Below are positions 48,542-59,338 of a stretch of DNA of 64,000 nt, piece by piece. How positions within the stretch are numbered: the stretch's first letter is position 1; the number at the start of each line of letters is the position of its first letter. This DNA is from Odobenus rosmarus divergens (taxonomy: Eukaryota > Chordata > Mammalia > Carnivora > Odobenidae). The notes below the pieces were generated by a model. The model was not told the DNA's origin. It saw only the letters and a program-made list of their open reading frames with translations, and did no database searches. The position numbers and the translations under genes are program-made. The DNA lies in the NCBI RefSeq assembly GCF_000321225.1, contig NW_004450328.1:2333896-2397895 (forward strand), in the 5' to 3' direction.

Positions 48542-49515
48542 CTGCGGGGGGGGGGAGAGCTCGGGCCCGTCGCCTGCCCTCAAGGGCTGAGCCGCCGCAC
48601 GCGCACGGAGAGGGCTGGGCCGGCAGGGGCGCAGGAGCCCAGTGGGCACCAGCCTGGAAGTCGGCGGTGGGGGACAGCTGCGCCCTCCTTGGGCCCTCCC
48701 TCGGCCCCCTCCCCTTGCTGGACGGCGCCAGGGGCGGGGGGGTGGGGTGGTCAGCGCTGGCTGGGGAAGACTGGGGATCCCAGGGCGGTCCGGCCAGGCT
48801 CTGGGCCACCGGTCACCCCTGCGCAGCCCCTGCGCCCCAGCCCTACCTGCCCCTCGGCTAGGCGCCTGCCGTTCCCCAGCGCCTGCCCGCCTGCGGCAGG
48901 AAACTGTGGTGAGCCCGGGTGAGGGCAGGAAATCATCGGGCTCGCCGGCTGCGCCCGCCCCCTTCCCACCCCCACCCAGCCAGTGGGGAGGGGGAGGAAG
49001 AGGCCTGAGGAGCCACCCCCAAGGCCCTCACAGGGGGTCTGCTGGCCTCCAGGACAAGGAGCAACTCCCACCAGGAGAAGGAGGGCAAGACACTTAGAGG
49101 CCAGCCAACAGCCACAGCCTCCACAGCCACAGCTCCAGGCGGCAGCCAGGAGGGAGGCCCTGCCTCTGGGAATTGGGGGCGGGGGGGGGGGGGGCGATGC
49201 GGGGCAGTGCCCACCCCACCTTACCCTAGCTGGCCTGCCGAGAGGGGCGGGCTCCGGGGGAACACGAGCGTGACTCACGGTCACACTGAGCTGGCTCCCT
49301 CCACACTCTTGTTCACCCGGCCCAGGAGGACAGGGATTTGCCCAAGGTCCCACAGGAGCGACCCCACAGCCCCGGGAGTCCTGGGGCTAGGGAGGGGGCA
49401 TCCCCAGCAGTCTACCAGTCAGAGGTCAGTAACACCCAGAGAGACTCAGGCAGGCACTCGGACTCAGCAGTCTACCAGTCAGAGGTCAGTAACACCCAGA
49501 GAGACTCAGGCAGGC
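48542..49515 (-). promoter_or_regulatory. LAT: LAT 5' flank between LAT and SPNS1
   Basis: About 1 kb separates the LAT start from the SPNS1 poly(A) site and must hold the LAT promoter. It is GC-rich, without an obvious TATA box. The LAT start codon directly follows a pyrimidine tract ending CCGCAG, so it may open an exon behind a non-coding first exon; this cannot be decided from sequence alone. Confidence 0.55.
48895..48910 (+). promoter_or_regulatory. LAT: Composite ETS-RUNX site in the LAT 5' flank
   Basis: GGCAGGAAACTGTGGT joins an ETS core (AGGAAA, 48898-48903) to a RUNX core (TGTGGT, 48905-48910) one base apart, about 360 bp upstream of the LAT start codon. Such pairs are common in T-cell enhancers and promoters, and the ETS factor ELF-1 has been reported to regulate human LAT. 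Binding at this site is inferred. Confidence 0.5.
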
Positions 49516-49525
49516 ACTCGGACTC
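49406..49525 (-). repeat. 60-bp perfect tandem duplication at the SPNS1 3' end
   Basis: Copies are 49406-49465 and 49466-49525, each starting AGCAGTCTACCAGTCAGAGG and ending CACTCGGACTC; they are identical as read. They lie directly downstream of the SPNS1 poly(A) signal in the transcript direction. Confidence 0.95.
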
Positions 49526-49536
49526 TGGCTACAAAT

Positions 49537-49542
49537 TTTATT
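49537..49542 (-). terminator. SPNS1: Poly(A) signal AATAAA of SPNS1
   Basis: TTTATT on the + strand gives AATAAA on the gene strand, 228 bases after the SPNS1 stop. Cleavage would fall at about 49515-49525, inside or at the edge of the tandem duplication that ends at 49525. Confidence 0.8.
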
Positions 49543-49770
49543 CAGTTACAAATAGCACCAAGCCCCTGGGGCTGCTCCAGGGGAGGGGAACCCCTCTCCC
49601 GGACCCGCCGCCCCCCCGGCCTTGGCTGCTGTCTGTGTAGTGTGGGAGCTGGAACGTGGCCCAAGGCCACTCCTAGAAGCTGGGCCAGGCCGAGGGTTTG
49701 GGCCTGGGCTCCTTCCAGGTGGGCCCGGGGCCAGCCGTGGTAGGTATGCAGGCTGGCGAGCGACGGCCCC

Positions 49771-52700
49771 TCAGATGAGCACACTGGACACGGGGACCCG
49801 GGTGGAGCGGCCTCGCTGGGGCACCACGATTCGGTCGTCTGTGGGCCCTGCCTCACGAAGCAGACCTGCCCGGGGGGAGAGGTCAGAGCCAGGGCTGGAT
49901 GGACAGAGAGACACAAAGCCAGGGAGGGGACCGAGAGGCAGTGCAAAGTGGACGGGGCAGCAGAGCCACCAGAACTGGGGGCATGGTGGGACGTCAGCTC
50001 GGTGGACAGGCAGACCCAAAGCTGACTGGGGTAAGGGCTGTGGGCTGAGAGAGGCCGGGGACATGGGCCAGGACAGATGGACAGACGGACAAGCCGGTTG
50101 TTATCGTGAAGTCAGGTGGGGAGCCACGGGTGGACAAAGGGAAGGCCCCACTGACCCTGCACATGCAGCTGGGCCCGCCGGCGGTCCCCCTCGATGAAGA
50201 TGGCGGTGCCCAGGAAGGCGGCCCCGCCCAGAGCCCCGACGAAGGCGCAGAGCATGAGCGAGAACTGCAGGGCCCGGAACTCGGACAAGAAGGAGGGCGG
50301 CCAGCTCCGGCGGAGGCGGTCGGAGATCTGCAGGGAGACGAGACAAGGAAAGTCAGGAGCATGAGTCGCGGCGAGGGAGCCCCCGAGCTCCAGAAGAACA
50401 AAGAAGTCAGGGACCAACAGAGAGGGGTGGTCTGGGGGACCAGGGAAAGCCCCACGGCCTCACTGTGGAACACGCAAAGACGAAACGCGGCCTGCCGGGC
50501 TGACGGCCCAAGGTGAGTGGGGGAGTGGGGCCTGGCACAAAGCACAGACACCTCACTGGGGTCAGTCCTTCCTGCTAAGGCAGCCCCAGCTCGGGCCGGT
50601 GCCAGGAACGCAGGGTCCCCCGATCCCCACCCCAGGCCCACCCGAGGGGCAGTGCTCACCAGGCCAATGAGGTAGGGGCTCCCAGCATCGCCCAACAGGT
50701 GGGACAGCACGATCTGGAAGGCCTCGGCAGTGGAACGTCGTGTGGGGATCACCACGTACTGGGGAGAGGAAGGGGGCAGAGCGCAAGGACGGGGCCAGAG
50801 GGAACCCCAGCTCAGGGGTGTGAGTGGGGTGAAGGCCCAGACTACAGGCCCACCTGGGGCTGACTCTGAAGTCAGTCTGGGTTTGGGTTTTGGAAAAAGG
50901 GGTAAAGGCTACAGTGAAGGCAAGCGAGGCCTCCTGCCCCCACTCCTTGCTCCCGTCAGCCTTTGGGCTAACCCTGCAGTGACCCACGTACTCACCAACA
51001 GGATGTCAGCTACAATGGCCCAGTTCATGGACAGCAGTGTCTCTCCAATAAAGATGAAAATCTAGGGGGTTGGAGGGGAAGACCGGGGTGGGGGGGAGGG
51101 GGGTTGTCTCATCACAAGAAGAGCGAACACATGGAGGGTATACTGTGTACTAGGCCCAACTATTCACTCATTTAATTTAATCCTCAGAACACCCCTGTGA
51201 GACAAAGCTATTAGTCCTATTTGACCGATGATGAAACTGCACACAGAGAGGTTAACTTGCTTGCCCAATGTCACACAGCTGGGAAGAGCCAGAGCTAAGA
51301 TTCAAAACCAGGCATTCTGGTTCAAGTTGTCTCCAAACCACTACCCTGGTTGACCCCAGTCTTGCCCCAGTGCACCCCAGTCCTACCCCAGTGCACGCCA
51401 GACCCAGAACACCCCCTTTGACAGCTGCTGGCTACTCACATAGGTGGCCACGATGCTACCACGGGCACAGGCAAGGGACAGGAAGAGGAAGGGCGCGGAG
51501 CCCAAGAGGCCAGCAGCACAGACCAGTGGGTCAGCCCGGGGGTTGGAACGGCGGAGGCGGCGGCTGATCTCCACGCCCAGGCCCACACCCAGGACCCCGG
51601 TCAGGCAGGTGATGAGCCCAAAGATGAGGCTGGGGGCAGGGGGAGGGGCATGGGGGCCAGTCCCTCTGCCTGCAAAGCCCCCTCGCCTCACCCCCACAGC
51701 CTGGAGAAGAAGATGGTCCATCCCAGCCACCCGCACAACTCAGGTCTATCCAAGGACCCCATGGGTCATAGAGCTCCGAGAAGAAGAAATCAGCCCATCC
51801 ATCACCTATTTCCCAGCCCAGGAAACTGACACTGGGAGAGGAAGTAGCCTGAGTCTGAATCAACGACTCTCTCCACTCCATCCCCTGCCACCTGCAGGCC
51901 ACCTAGCCTCACCCCCTTCTGGTACCTGTCAGAGGAAGAGCAGGAGTCTCCAGGAAGGCAGGGTGGGGTCTCCCCCAAGACCACACGGGAACGCAGCAAG
52001 AACGCAGGAGCCCAAAGAGCCAGCGAGCCCGTGACAAAGGCCACAGCCGTGAAGCCAAGGGAAGAGAGGATGAAACTAGGACTGCAGACAGTTGGGAGAG
52101 AGGAAGTCAGACTGACACTCCTGAGGTGTCAGGGTAGGGGACCTCTTCTCTCCCTCCCTGGCTTATTTTAGTAAGGGCAGGACACTGGGTATGGAAGCCG
52201 TCTTGGCTCCCCCGGATCTGGGCCTGTAATTCAAGCAGCTGCCACAAGGGGGCAGTGGTGACTGAATGCCTGGCCTTGGGGGGCCCATCAGCAGACAGAA
52301 AACAGAGACCAACCACTCTCCTGTAAACCTCAAACCCAACAGCAGGGCCTCCCCCAGGGGACCTCAGATGTTGGGCTAGAATGGAACTAAACTCACTTTC
52401 TTGCCAGAGCCCTCAGATCTGCCCACCAAGAGGTGGGGCTGAGGGGTGGGGAGTCCGAGTGGCGCTCCACCGCTCCCCTTGGCGGCTCCCGTACTACCAG
52501 GAACAGCAGCAGAACAGCCACCACCCCTAGACCTGGAGTCACCTGGGGAAAGAGTGGGCTTCAGGACAGGCACAGACAGTGACACACTGAACCCCTGGGG
52601 CTGGGAGAAAGTGACGGTGTATAACTCGGGCCCCAAGGCCGCAAATCCCCAGCAGCCATCTGCTCACAGGCGGGCACTGAGCCTGCATTCCGAGGGAGGG

Positions 52701-55700
52701 GCAAATGCCACCAAAGGCCCCTGTTTCTGCAAGCCTAACTGCTCCCTCTTTGGTAACAGCACCCTAATTTCCTTTTGGGAAACTACTCCTCCCACTTGTC
52801 TTAATCCATGTAGTTCAAACAGGGCGGGGCTTGTAGGCCAGACTTGGCCGACAAGAGTCATGTTAACCTCCCTGGCCTCCGTGATTGATTCAACGGCGGG
52901 CACGTGACCCACGTTCATCTAATCAGATACCATCCAGGACTATTGCTCAAGGATCCAGGGTGCCGAAGTTTCTAAACAGGAAGATAAACGCATGGAGATT
53001 TCACTTGCTTGAGAATGAAATTAATACAGAGGAAAGTGGAGCTGAGAAAAAGGATGATTGAATTCCCGTGAGGAAGTGGGAGTCCTGGATCCAGCTTTAC
53101 CTGAAGCTCACCCTGGGACTCTCCATTACAAGAGCCATCAGAGTCCCATTTGGGGGCTTACAGTTTTACGGGGCACCTGTCTCCCACAACCAAGAGTTCT
53201 GTCTAGCACATGGCTTCATGGTGAGGGCAGCCAGGCTTCCTACACAGGCTTTGCAGAATGAACACTGCCTTAAAAGGGGGGTTGTCTGAAGGTAAGAAAG
53301 GGAGAATCAATGAGAACATTGCTGACCTTCCCCCAGGCTGTGTCCACACTCACCCGCAGAGCCCAGTGCCAGTCCCCGGCCACATCCTTGACTTTGGAGC
53401 CTGCAATGTAACCCAGACCACTGGGGAGAGGGGATGGGAGAGGAGAGGGGACAGCCGGTCAGTCCTGCCCCACGCCAGGTCCTTCTGCCTCCCGTGCCCC
53501 GCCCCCCGCCCCCCCCACCCTCCGCCAGGCCCAAGGCCCACTCACCTGCCCACCGGGATAGCAAAGTAGAACACACTGAGCATCCGGCTCCGCTGGTCTG
53601 CCACGAAGAGGTCAGCGATGAGGGTGGGTGCGATGGTGGAGTAACTGGCCTCCCCAACCCCCACCAGGCCCCGGGTCAGGAGGAGCAGCCAGAATCGCTG
53701 GGAAACGAAACATGGGGGAGGTGGCACCCCACCCTGCAGCCAGCCTCCCAGCCTCCCTTGCCAGCCAGCTCTGGAGAGGCGGCAGGGATGGCGGGGGAGG
53801 CCTGAGCTTGACAGACCTGAGCCTGAATCCTGGCTCCACTACTTACTAGCTGTGACTTTGGGAAAGCAACTTAACCTCTCTGAGCCTCAGATTCCTCATC
53901 TGCAAAAGGGGGAAAATAATAACTTGCTCACATAACTATCGCCAGGATTGGACATTACAAGTTCTATTCAATACGCTGCACCCAGCAGGTGCAAAATAAA
54001 TCTTAACTTCTATCACCCAGGCCACCCCAGTGGTGAATAAGGATCTTAGGCAGAGATTTATTTGTCTACCAAAGACACCTGAGGCTAAGGACAGGGTAGG
54101 ATCACCCAAGGAGAGTATGTGTGTAGTGCCTGCAGCTAGGGACACACTTCCAGGGCAGAGAGTAGGAACAGACAGAGGAGGGCGCAAAGAAGCAATAGCC
54201 GGGGAGGCAGGAGGAAAACCAGAAGAGTGGCATACGCGGCATCACTGAAGTCAGAAGAGAGTTTCCGGAAGGAAGAAGTGGGTCAATAGAGCCAGAGGCT
54301 CCTAGGAGATCTAGCAAGAGCAGGATTAGGAAGTAGGAGCTACATTTAGCAACCAAAAGATCGCTGTTGACTTTGGCAATGGAGTGGTGGGGGCAGGTTG
54401 GCCGGCAGTGCTCCGGGGTGAGTGGGAGGAGAGGAAGTGCAAGCAAAGCGAGAGCCTCTCCCTGGCTGCTCCTTCACCCAGACTGGAGCTGGGTCAGGGG
54501 GGTCTTGTGGGAAGTCTGACGAGGAAGGAGAAGAGGGAGAACAGACAATCCAGGTAAGGTCTTTTCCGTGGTACAGAACGGTGAGTGTTGAGGTGTGGCG
54601 TGGAAGGAGTCAATGGTCGGGGGAAAGGGGGGGTGAGGGACAAAAGAATGTTCTAGAAGAACAGGGGAGAGGATGGGGTAGGCAGATTAACTCAGGCAAG
54701 CAGGGGATATAGGATGGCACGGACCCAGGGAGGTGCAGAAGTTCCCCAGGCCCAGTCTGCAATGACTCCAAAGAGCAGCAGCAAAGACTGATGGGTAGTG
54801 GGGGGGCCAGAAGCAGGAGCCAGCATGGGGCCTCACCTCTCTGGGGATGAAGGACGACCCCAGTGTCACCAGGGACCAGAAGGCAATGCCCCCGCACATG
54901 AGATACTTCCGATTGTACCTGTCACCCAGGTAGCCAAACACAGGTGCCAACACCATGTAACTGGAGATGAACACTGAGGGGAAGCAGAGAGTCACAGCCC
55001 AGCCCCAGGACCCCTGGCCCACCCTGACCCCAGCTCAAGGAGGGCAAGGGGGCCAGGATTAACTCCCAACCCTGAAACTACCAGAGCTTCCAGCCAGAGA
55101 AGTCCAGCCCCATCTTTGGCATCTTTCAAACCTTCCATCGTGGAATGAATGGCTGACCCGTCACTTCCTCCCATCCAGCCAAGAACAAAATCCAAACTCC
55201 AGACCATGGCCCGTGAGGCACTACCTGATCTAGCCCCTTCCTACCTCTCCAATCTTGTGCTCACCCACTCCCCCTTCTCTGCATCCCAGTGGCCCCACTG
55301 CCAAGCCCAATATCATCTTCGGACTTTTGGCACCCACTGTCCTCCCGCCTGGAACATTTCTCTTCTTGCCTGAGTGTCAAAGAACCTTCAGGTTCCAGCT
55401 CAGATACCTTCCCAACCCCCACGTACTCAATCTCTCTTTTTTTTTTTTTTTAAAGATTATTTTATTTATTTATTTGAGAGAGCGAGAATGAGAGACAGAG
55501 AGAGAGCACATGAGAGGGGGGAGGGTCAGAGGGAGAAGCAGACTCCCTGCTGAGCAGGGAGCCCGATGCGGGACTCGATCCCGGGACTCCAGGATCATGG
55601 CCTGAGCCGAAGGCAGTCGCTTAACCAACTGAGCCACCCAGGCGCCCCTCAATCTCTCTTTATCACAATTACTGTTTTCTTTTACAAAATACTCCCACCA

Positions 55701-57240
55701 AAAAATAATCTCATTATTAGTTTAGGTTTTTAAGGACTGGTGCCCTGTCATGCCCAGTAGAATGTCAGCTCCATGAAGACAAGGGCCTACCCTGTATTGG
55801 TCACGGCTGTGTTTCCATCACTGAACACACGGCGTCGCACAAAACAGGTGCTCGGTAAACATGTGTTGAATGAAAAAGGGAATGGCACTGCCAAAGACTT
55901 ACTTCTCCTCTAACTCAACAACTTTTCAAAAGCTTTGCAGACCTTGATCTACGATCCCATTCTCGTTCCTCTAGACTTTTATCTTAAATACCTTGAGGTC
56001 CTTTTTCTGGTCTGGGGCAGAGCAAAGAACCCTTCGAGATCTTATCTCAAACTCCTCTCCTCTCACTTGTTGTGTGACTCCGGGCAAGCCTTAACTCTTC
56101 TCTAAGCCTCAGTTTCTCTATAAAAATGTAGACAGTACTGCCTATTTTTTCTATAAAATAACACCACCACCAACTCTTTGGCTGATGGAAGGATTAGATG
56201 GGCGTAAAAGGTCTTGGCCAAGTTCTGTGCATGTTATCACCTCTTCCTCCAGGGCCTGGCACAGAGTAAGTGCTCAGAAATGTTCGAGAAGTGAATGAAG
56301 GAAAAAAGGAAGGAAAAGAGGATTTGGCCTTGGCTTTGCCTCTCCCATAAATCCCAAGGTTCCGAACAAGTAAAATTCAACTCTCCCCATTCCAGACACC
56401 CCCTACTGCCATTATTTATCGGGTGTCTACCATGCTCCTGACACAGTACCATACACTTTACAGGCATTAATTAATTTGCATATAATCCTCACATCAGCCC
56501 TCTGAGGTGCTCTGGGTTACTACTAGTTCCATCTCACCGACAAGGAAAGTGAGGCTTAGAGAGATTGAGGGCCTCGCCTAACATCACACTGAGTAAGTGG
56601 AAAGCTGAGATTTAAACCCAGGTCTGTCTGAACCATTACACTAAACTGACTGCCTTTTAAAATGTGGTATCCTAACTGAACAGGACAGCCCAGAGCAGAA
56701 TAAGGGCCATCTCCCCGCTCCACTAAGTCTGGACACCCTACCTCTATTAATGAGGCCCCAGGCATGCCGGCATGTAACCCCATTTGGGGCAGAAAAGGAA
56801 GAAAAGTTACTGTGTCCGAAAGGGACCTCCACTCACCGGTCTGGATGAGGCCCGAGCTGCTGTCTCCGATGTCGAAGAACTGCTCAATGTCTGGAAGAAC
56901 GCCTGGGAAGAAGACTCGGGATGGGCTCGGCGAGGCAGCCCCACCTCCGGGACCCCTCCTCCCTTCCCCTAGTCTGACGTCCCTCCCAGCAGTCAGTACC
57001 AGCCACCGTGAAGCGGTCCATGTAGTTGAGGAGGTTGATGTAGCACAGCACCGCCACTATGAGAGCCGAACGGCCCGCAGACAAGCCGGTGATGCGCTGC
57101 AGCCCCTCCCCGTCCGGGACCTCGGGATCCTCGGACTTCGAGTTCCCCAGGGACCCCGGTAACCCCGGGGTGCCGGGCACTGGCCCGTCGTCCGTGTCAT
57201 CCGCCTGGCTGAGGAAGGGCGCAGTGTCGGACCCGGACAT
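49771..57240 (-). CDS. SPNS1: SPNS1, lysosomal lysophospholipid transporter of the spinster family (12 coding exons)
   Basis: Coding exons in transcript order are 57240-57000, 56902-56837, 54973-54837, 53697-53546, 53420-53354, 52542-52397, 52081-51926, 51629-51440, 51061-50996, 50758-50660, 50327-50156 and 49865-49771; all introns are GT-AG and the sum is 1587 nt, 528 aa plus TGA, equal to the human length I recall. It is a major facilitator superfamily protein with a cytosolic acidic N-terminus (1-56), TM1 from about 58 containing NYMDRF (72-77), the MFS motif [11 protein letters not shown] (116-125), and about 12 membrane spans. In the family it exports lysophosphatidylcholine and lysophosphatidylethanolamine from lysosomes with protons. 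The start [10 protein letters not shown] matches the human N-terminus except for A2S; the -3 base is A. The exon 11 donor is the weaker GTCAGT. The tail ends in RVPVSSVLI. No frame breaks are seen. Confidence 0.96.
51062..51439 (-). other. SPNS1: SPNS1 intron 8
   Basis: The 378-nt intron contains a MIR-like piece at about 51130-51310, and a short repeated 'CCCCAGTGCACCCCAGTCC' stretch near 51360-51400. Confidence 0.7.
52242..52255 (+). promoter_or_regulatory. CTCF-like core (+ strand) in SPNS1 intron 6
   Basis: CCACAAGGGGGCAG matches the core and the next two bases apart from one position. Confidence 0.5.
52543..53353 (-). other. SPNS1: SPNS1 intron 5
   Basis: The 811-nt intron carries old repeat-like sequence (about 52760-53240, with the 'GGATCCAG' and 'AAGTGGCT' style of the unassigned old family only weakly visible). 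Nothing coding is seen. Confidence 0.6.
53698..54836 (-). other. SPNS1: SPNS1 intron 3
   Basis: The 1139-nt intron contains a MIR on the + strand at about 53795-54010 and purine-rich unique sequence (54100-54700). No coding sequence is seen apart from the flanking exons. Confidence 0.85.
53795..54010 (+). repeat. MIR SINE in SPNS1 intron 3
   Basis: GAGCCTGAATCCTGGCTCC, TTAACCTCTCTGAGCCTCAG and a CCAGCAGGTGCAAAATAAAT end. Confidence 0.8.
54974..56836 (-). other. SPNS1: SPNS1 intron 2
   Basis: The 1863-nt intron contains an L2-like fragment (about 55200-55420), a full CAN-SINE on the - strand (55440-55647) and a MIR-like piece (about 56400-56650). No extra exon is supported. Confidence 0.85.
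55440..55647 (-). mobile_element. CAN-SINE (- strand) in SPNS1 intron 2
   Basis: Target duplication CTCAATCTCTCTTT. It lies in the same direction as SPNS1. Confidence 0.93.
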
Positions 57241-57536
57241 GGTCCCCGGTCCTACCGACGATCCCACCTGCGAGGGGAGGAGGCTGGAGAAAGGAGGATG
57301 GAGGGAACCCAGGCGAGAGAGGTGCGCCCAGACACCCGCAGGCGCTTGCCCGGAAGCACGGAGCACGGCTGGTATGGAACCCGGGCCCTGCCTGTCATGC
57401 CTCCCCGTCCCGGCAGACACAGCGCGCGGCGAGGGACGCCAGGGACAGGAGCGGGGTGGGGAGGGCCGACCCCCCCGCCTCCCCAGGCTGAGGCCTCCCC
57501 TCACCCCTGGTAGGAGCCCGCTGCAACCACGGTGGC

Positions 57537-57569
57537 TCAGCCCCGCAGCAGCACCACGGCCGCCGCCAT
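57537..57569 (-). CDS. Upstream ORF of 10 codons in the SPNS1 leader
   Basis: The ATG inside the TISU element opens MAAAVVLLRG followed by TGA, closed 32 nt before the exon 1 donor. The start context is strong (A at -3, G at +4). The main SPNS1 start lies in the next exon, so ribosomes that start here would have to re-initiate or scan past. Translation is inferred. Confidence 0.55.
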   Translation of the reverse strand: MAAAVVLLRG

Positions 57570-57573
57570 GTTG
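57562..57573 (-). promoter_or_regulatory. SPNS1: TISU / YY1-type element at the SPNS1 start
   Basis: Read on the gene strand the 12 bases are CAACATGGCGGC, a full match to the TISU consensus SAASATGGCGGC and to the YY1 consensus AANATGGCGGC. Known TISU elements direct transcription starts a short distance upstream and translation from very short leaders. Confidence 0.7.
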
Positions 57574-57584
57574 TCCCGGAGCCG

Positions 57585-57709
57585 GTCATGTGACGCTGGA
57601 GCCCCGGGGGCCGACACCACTTCCGGCAAGCCCTCGACACGTGACCGCCGACCGACTACGGAGGCACGGAGGCACGGCGGCTCCCCCCACCGCTCCCCCG
57701 TCACGTGAC
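57585..57709. promoter_or_regulatory. SPNS1: Three CLEAR/M-box E-boxes in the SPNS1 promoter
   Basis: The sites are GTCATGTGAC at 57585-57594, GACACGTGAC at 57636-57645 and GTCACGTGAC at 57700-57709. The last is a perfect CLEAR palindrome (the TFEB/TFE3 site of lysosomal genes); the others differ by one base. An ETS/GABPA site ACTTCCGG lies at 57619-57626. The surrounding block (about 57480-57960) is CpG-rich. SPNS1 is a lysosomal protein, so TFEB-family control fits. Confidence 0.7.
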
Positions 57710-58184
57710 TGCCGGCCGGTCGCCAGGGCAACCGGGGAAGGTCCCACACCTGCTCCTGCTCCGCTTGCGTTCCCGCAGGGAGTCGCAGTGAACCGGTGCA
57801 GTCGCCCAGCCCTCCGAATCTCCGCTTTATTATCTGCAGCTCCCACTGGGCACACTTCTTATCAAACGAGATCAAACGAGATAATGGAATCGTAAAAGGT
57901 TCTGGAAGTAGTTTATCTCCAGAAATGCCAACGATCAGTTCTCGCTCTCGGCGATTACCCTTCCTCGGTGTCGGGTTTGGGCTTCAAACACGCTCGGGAA
58001 GCGTTGAATGAATGGATGTTGAACAGCGGCCTCTGGAACGGCCCCGTCCCTATGATTCGGATTCCCCAAGCCAGCTGCCTGTCAACTTCTGAGCTTTCCC
58101 CTGGACACTGCAGGGAGGGTCCCAGACCCCACACGCCCCGTCTGGACCTGGTTTTCCTCCCCTCCGACGGAGACTGAAGCCCTT

Positions 58185-58198
58185 GCGCCCTCTAGTGG
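58185..58198 (-). promoter_or_regulatory. CTCF-like core (- strand) upstream of SPNS1
   Basis: The - strand reads CCACTAGAGGGCGC, a full match to CCASYAGRKGGCRS, about 0.6 kb upstream of the SPNS1 start region. Confidence 0.55.
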
Positions 58199-58352
58199 TC
58201 TCCTCTGGGATTCTCCTAGTTGCGGGACTGGACTCCGAGACCACAGAGCCCTGGCACCAAAGGATAGCTTGGAGTGGTTCTTTAGTGCCCCCCGCTCCAA
58301 TCTCCAAGCTACAATAATAACCGTACGCTCGAAATAAAATTAATATACTTCC

Positions 58353-58755
58353 GGGGCACCTGGGTGGCTCAGTTGGTTAAGCGTCTGCCTTCAGCTCAGG
58401 TCAGGATCCCAGAATGCTGGGATCGAGCCCCGCATCAGGCTCCCTGCTGGGCAGGGAGCCTGTTTCTCCCTCTCCCTCTGCTGCTCCCCCCGCCTGTGCT
58501 CTCTCCCTCTCGCTCTCTCTCTAATAGATAAATAACATCTGTTATTCATTTGTTTGAGAGACAACGAGAGTGAAAGAGAGAGAGCACGAGCGGGGGGCGG
58601 GGGCATAGGGAGAGGGAGAAGCAGGCTCTCCACTGAGCAGGGAGCCTGAGCGGGGCTGGATCCCAGGACCCTGGGACCATGACCTGAGCTGAAGGCAGAC
58701 GCTTAACCAACTGAGCCACCCAGGTGCCCAATAAATAAAATCTTTTCAAAAAGAA
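58353..58755 (+). mobile_element. CAN-SINE with an inverted CAN-SINE in its tail
   Basis: Outer + copy 58353-58540 continues as ATAAATAAAATCTTTTC after the inner - copy (about 58541-58730). Confidence 0.87.
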
Positions 58756-59338
58756 ATAAAGGCAAATATTTTGACGCTAATTGGTTTTGCCAGATGGGAA
58801 AAATATTTAGATCTTCTCTGGGGACAGGTGTTTTTTTCAATCTGATGGATCTCTTGAATAAAATTCCTTTAAGATCAGATAAATAAATATGTCTGTACAG
58901 GTCTATTGGTTTAAACTGGAGCCCAACTTTTGTTCTACTTGCTGTGGTTTATGACACAAAAGGATATGTGGAATTTCTTAGGGAAAAAAATAGTTCACCT
59001 ATGACCAGTGCCACAAAAAAAGACATCTGACTTACGGGTATGACAAGGACTGATAACAGGGCCACTGGACTGGGTCAGGGAGGTTGAGAATCTCACTGGG
59101 GAAGTGGTCCTTGAGCTCAGATGTGGGGGAGGGGCAACCACTGACTTCCCGGGAGGCAGTGGACGGCTCGTGCAAAGGCCCTGCCACAGAAGGAAACATA
59201 ATGAGCACGAGAATCTGAAAGGAGGGCAGTGTGGAGAAGAGCGAGGGGAGGGACGCCAGCCCAGCAGCAGGCAGGGGCCAGCCTGGGCCCAGGCCTAGCA
59301 CGTTAGGGGCTTCCTTCATTTTAAAATCTGACTTGCGG

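Larger units (their letters stand above)
57241..57600 (-). other. SPNS1: SPNS1 5' leader: non-coding exon 1 and its intron
   Basis: An acceptor (CCCCTCGCAG) places the start of the coding exon at 57267, and a donor (CCAGGG|GTGAGG) places the end of a non-coding first exon at 57505. The transcription start is inferred just above 57573 because of the TISU element. Exon 1 then carries a 10-codon upstream ORF. Confidence 0.6.

Noticed and set aside
58546..58749. Recurrent predicted peptide like [17 protein letters not shown] in many places
   Set aside because: It is the chance translation of the CAN-SINE head and recurs wherever that element lies; it is not a gene family.
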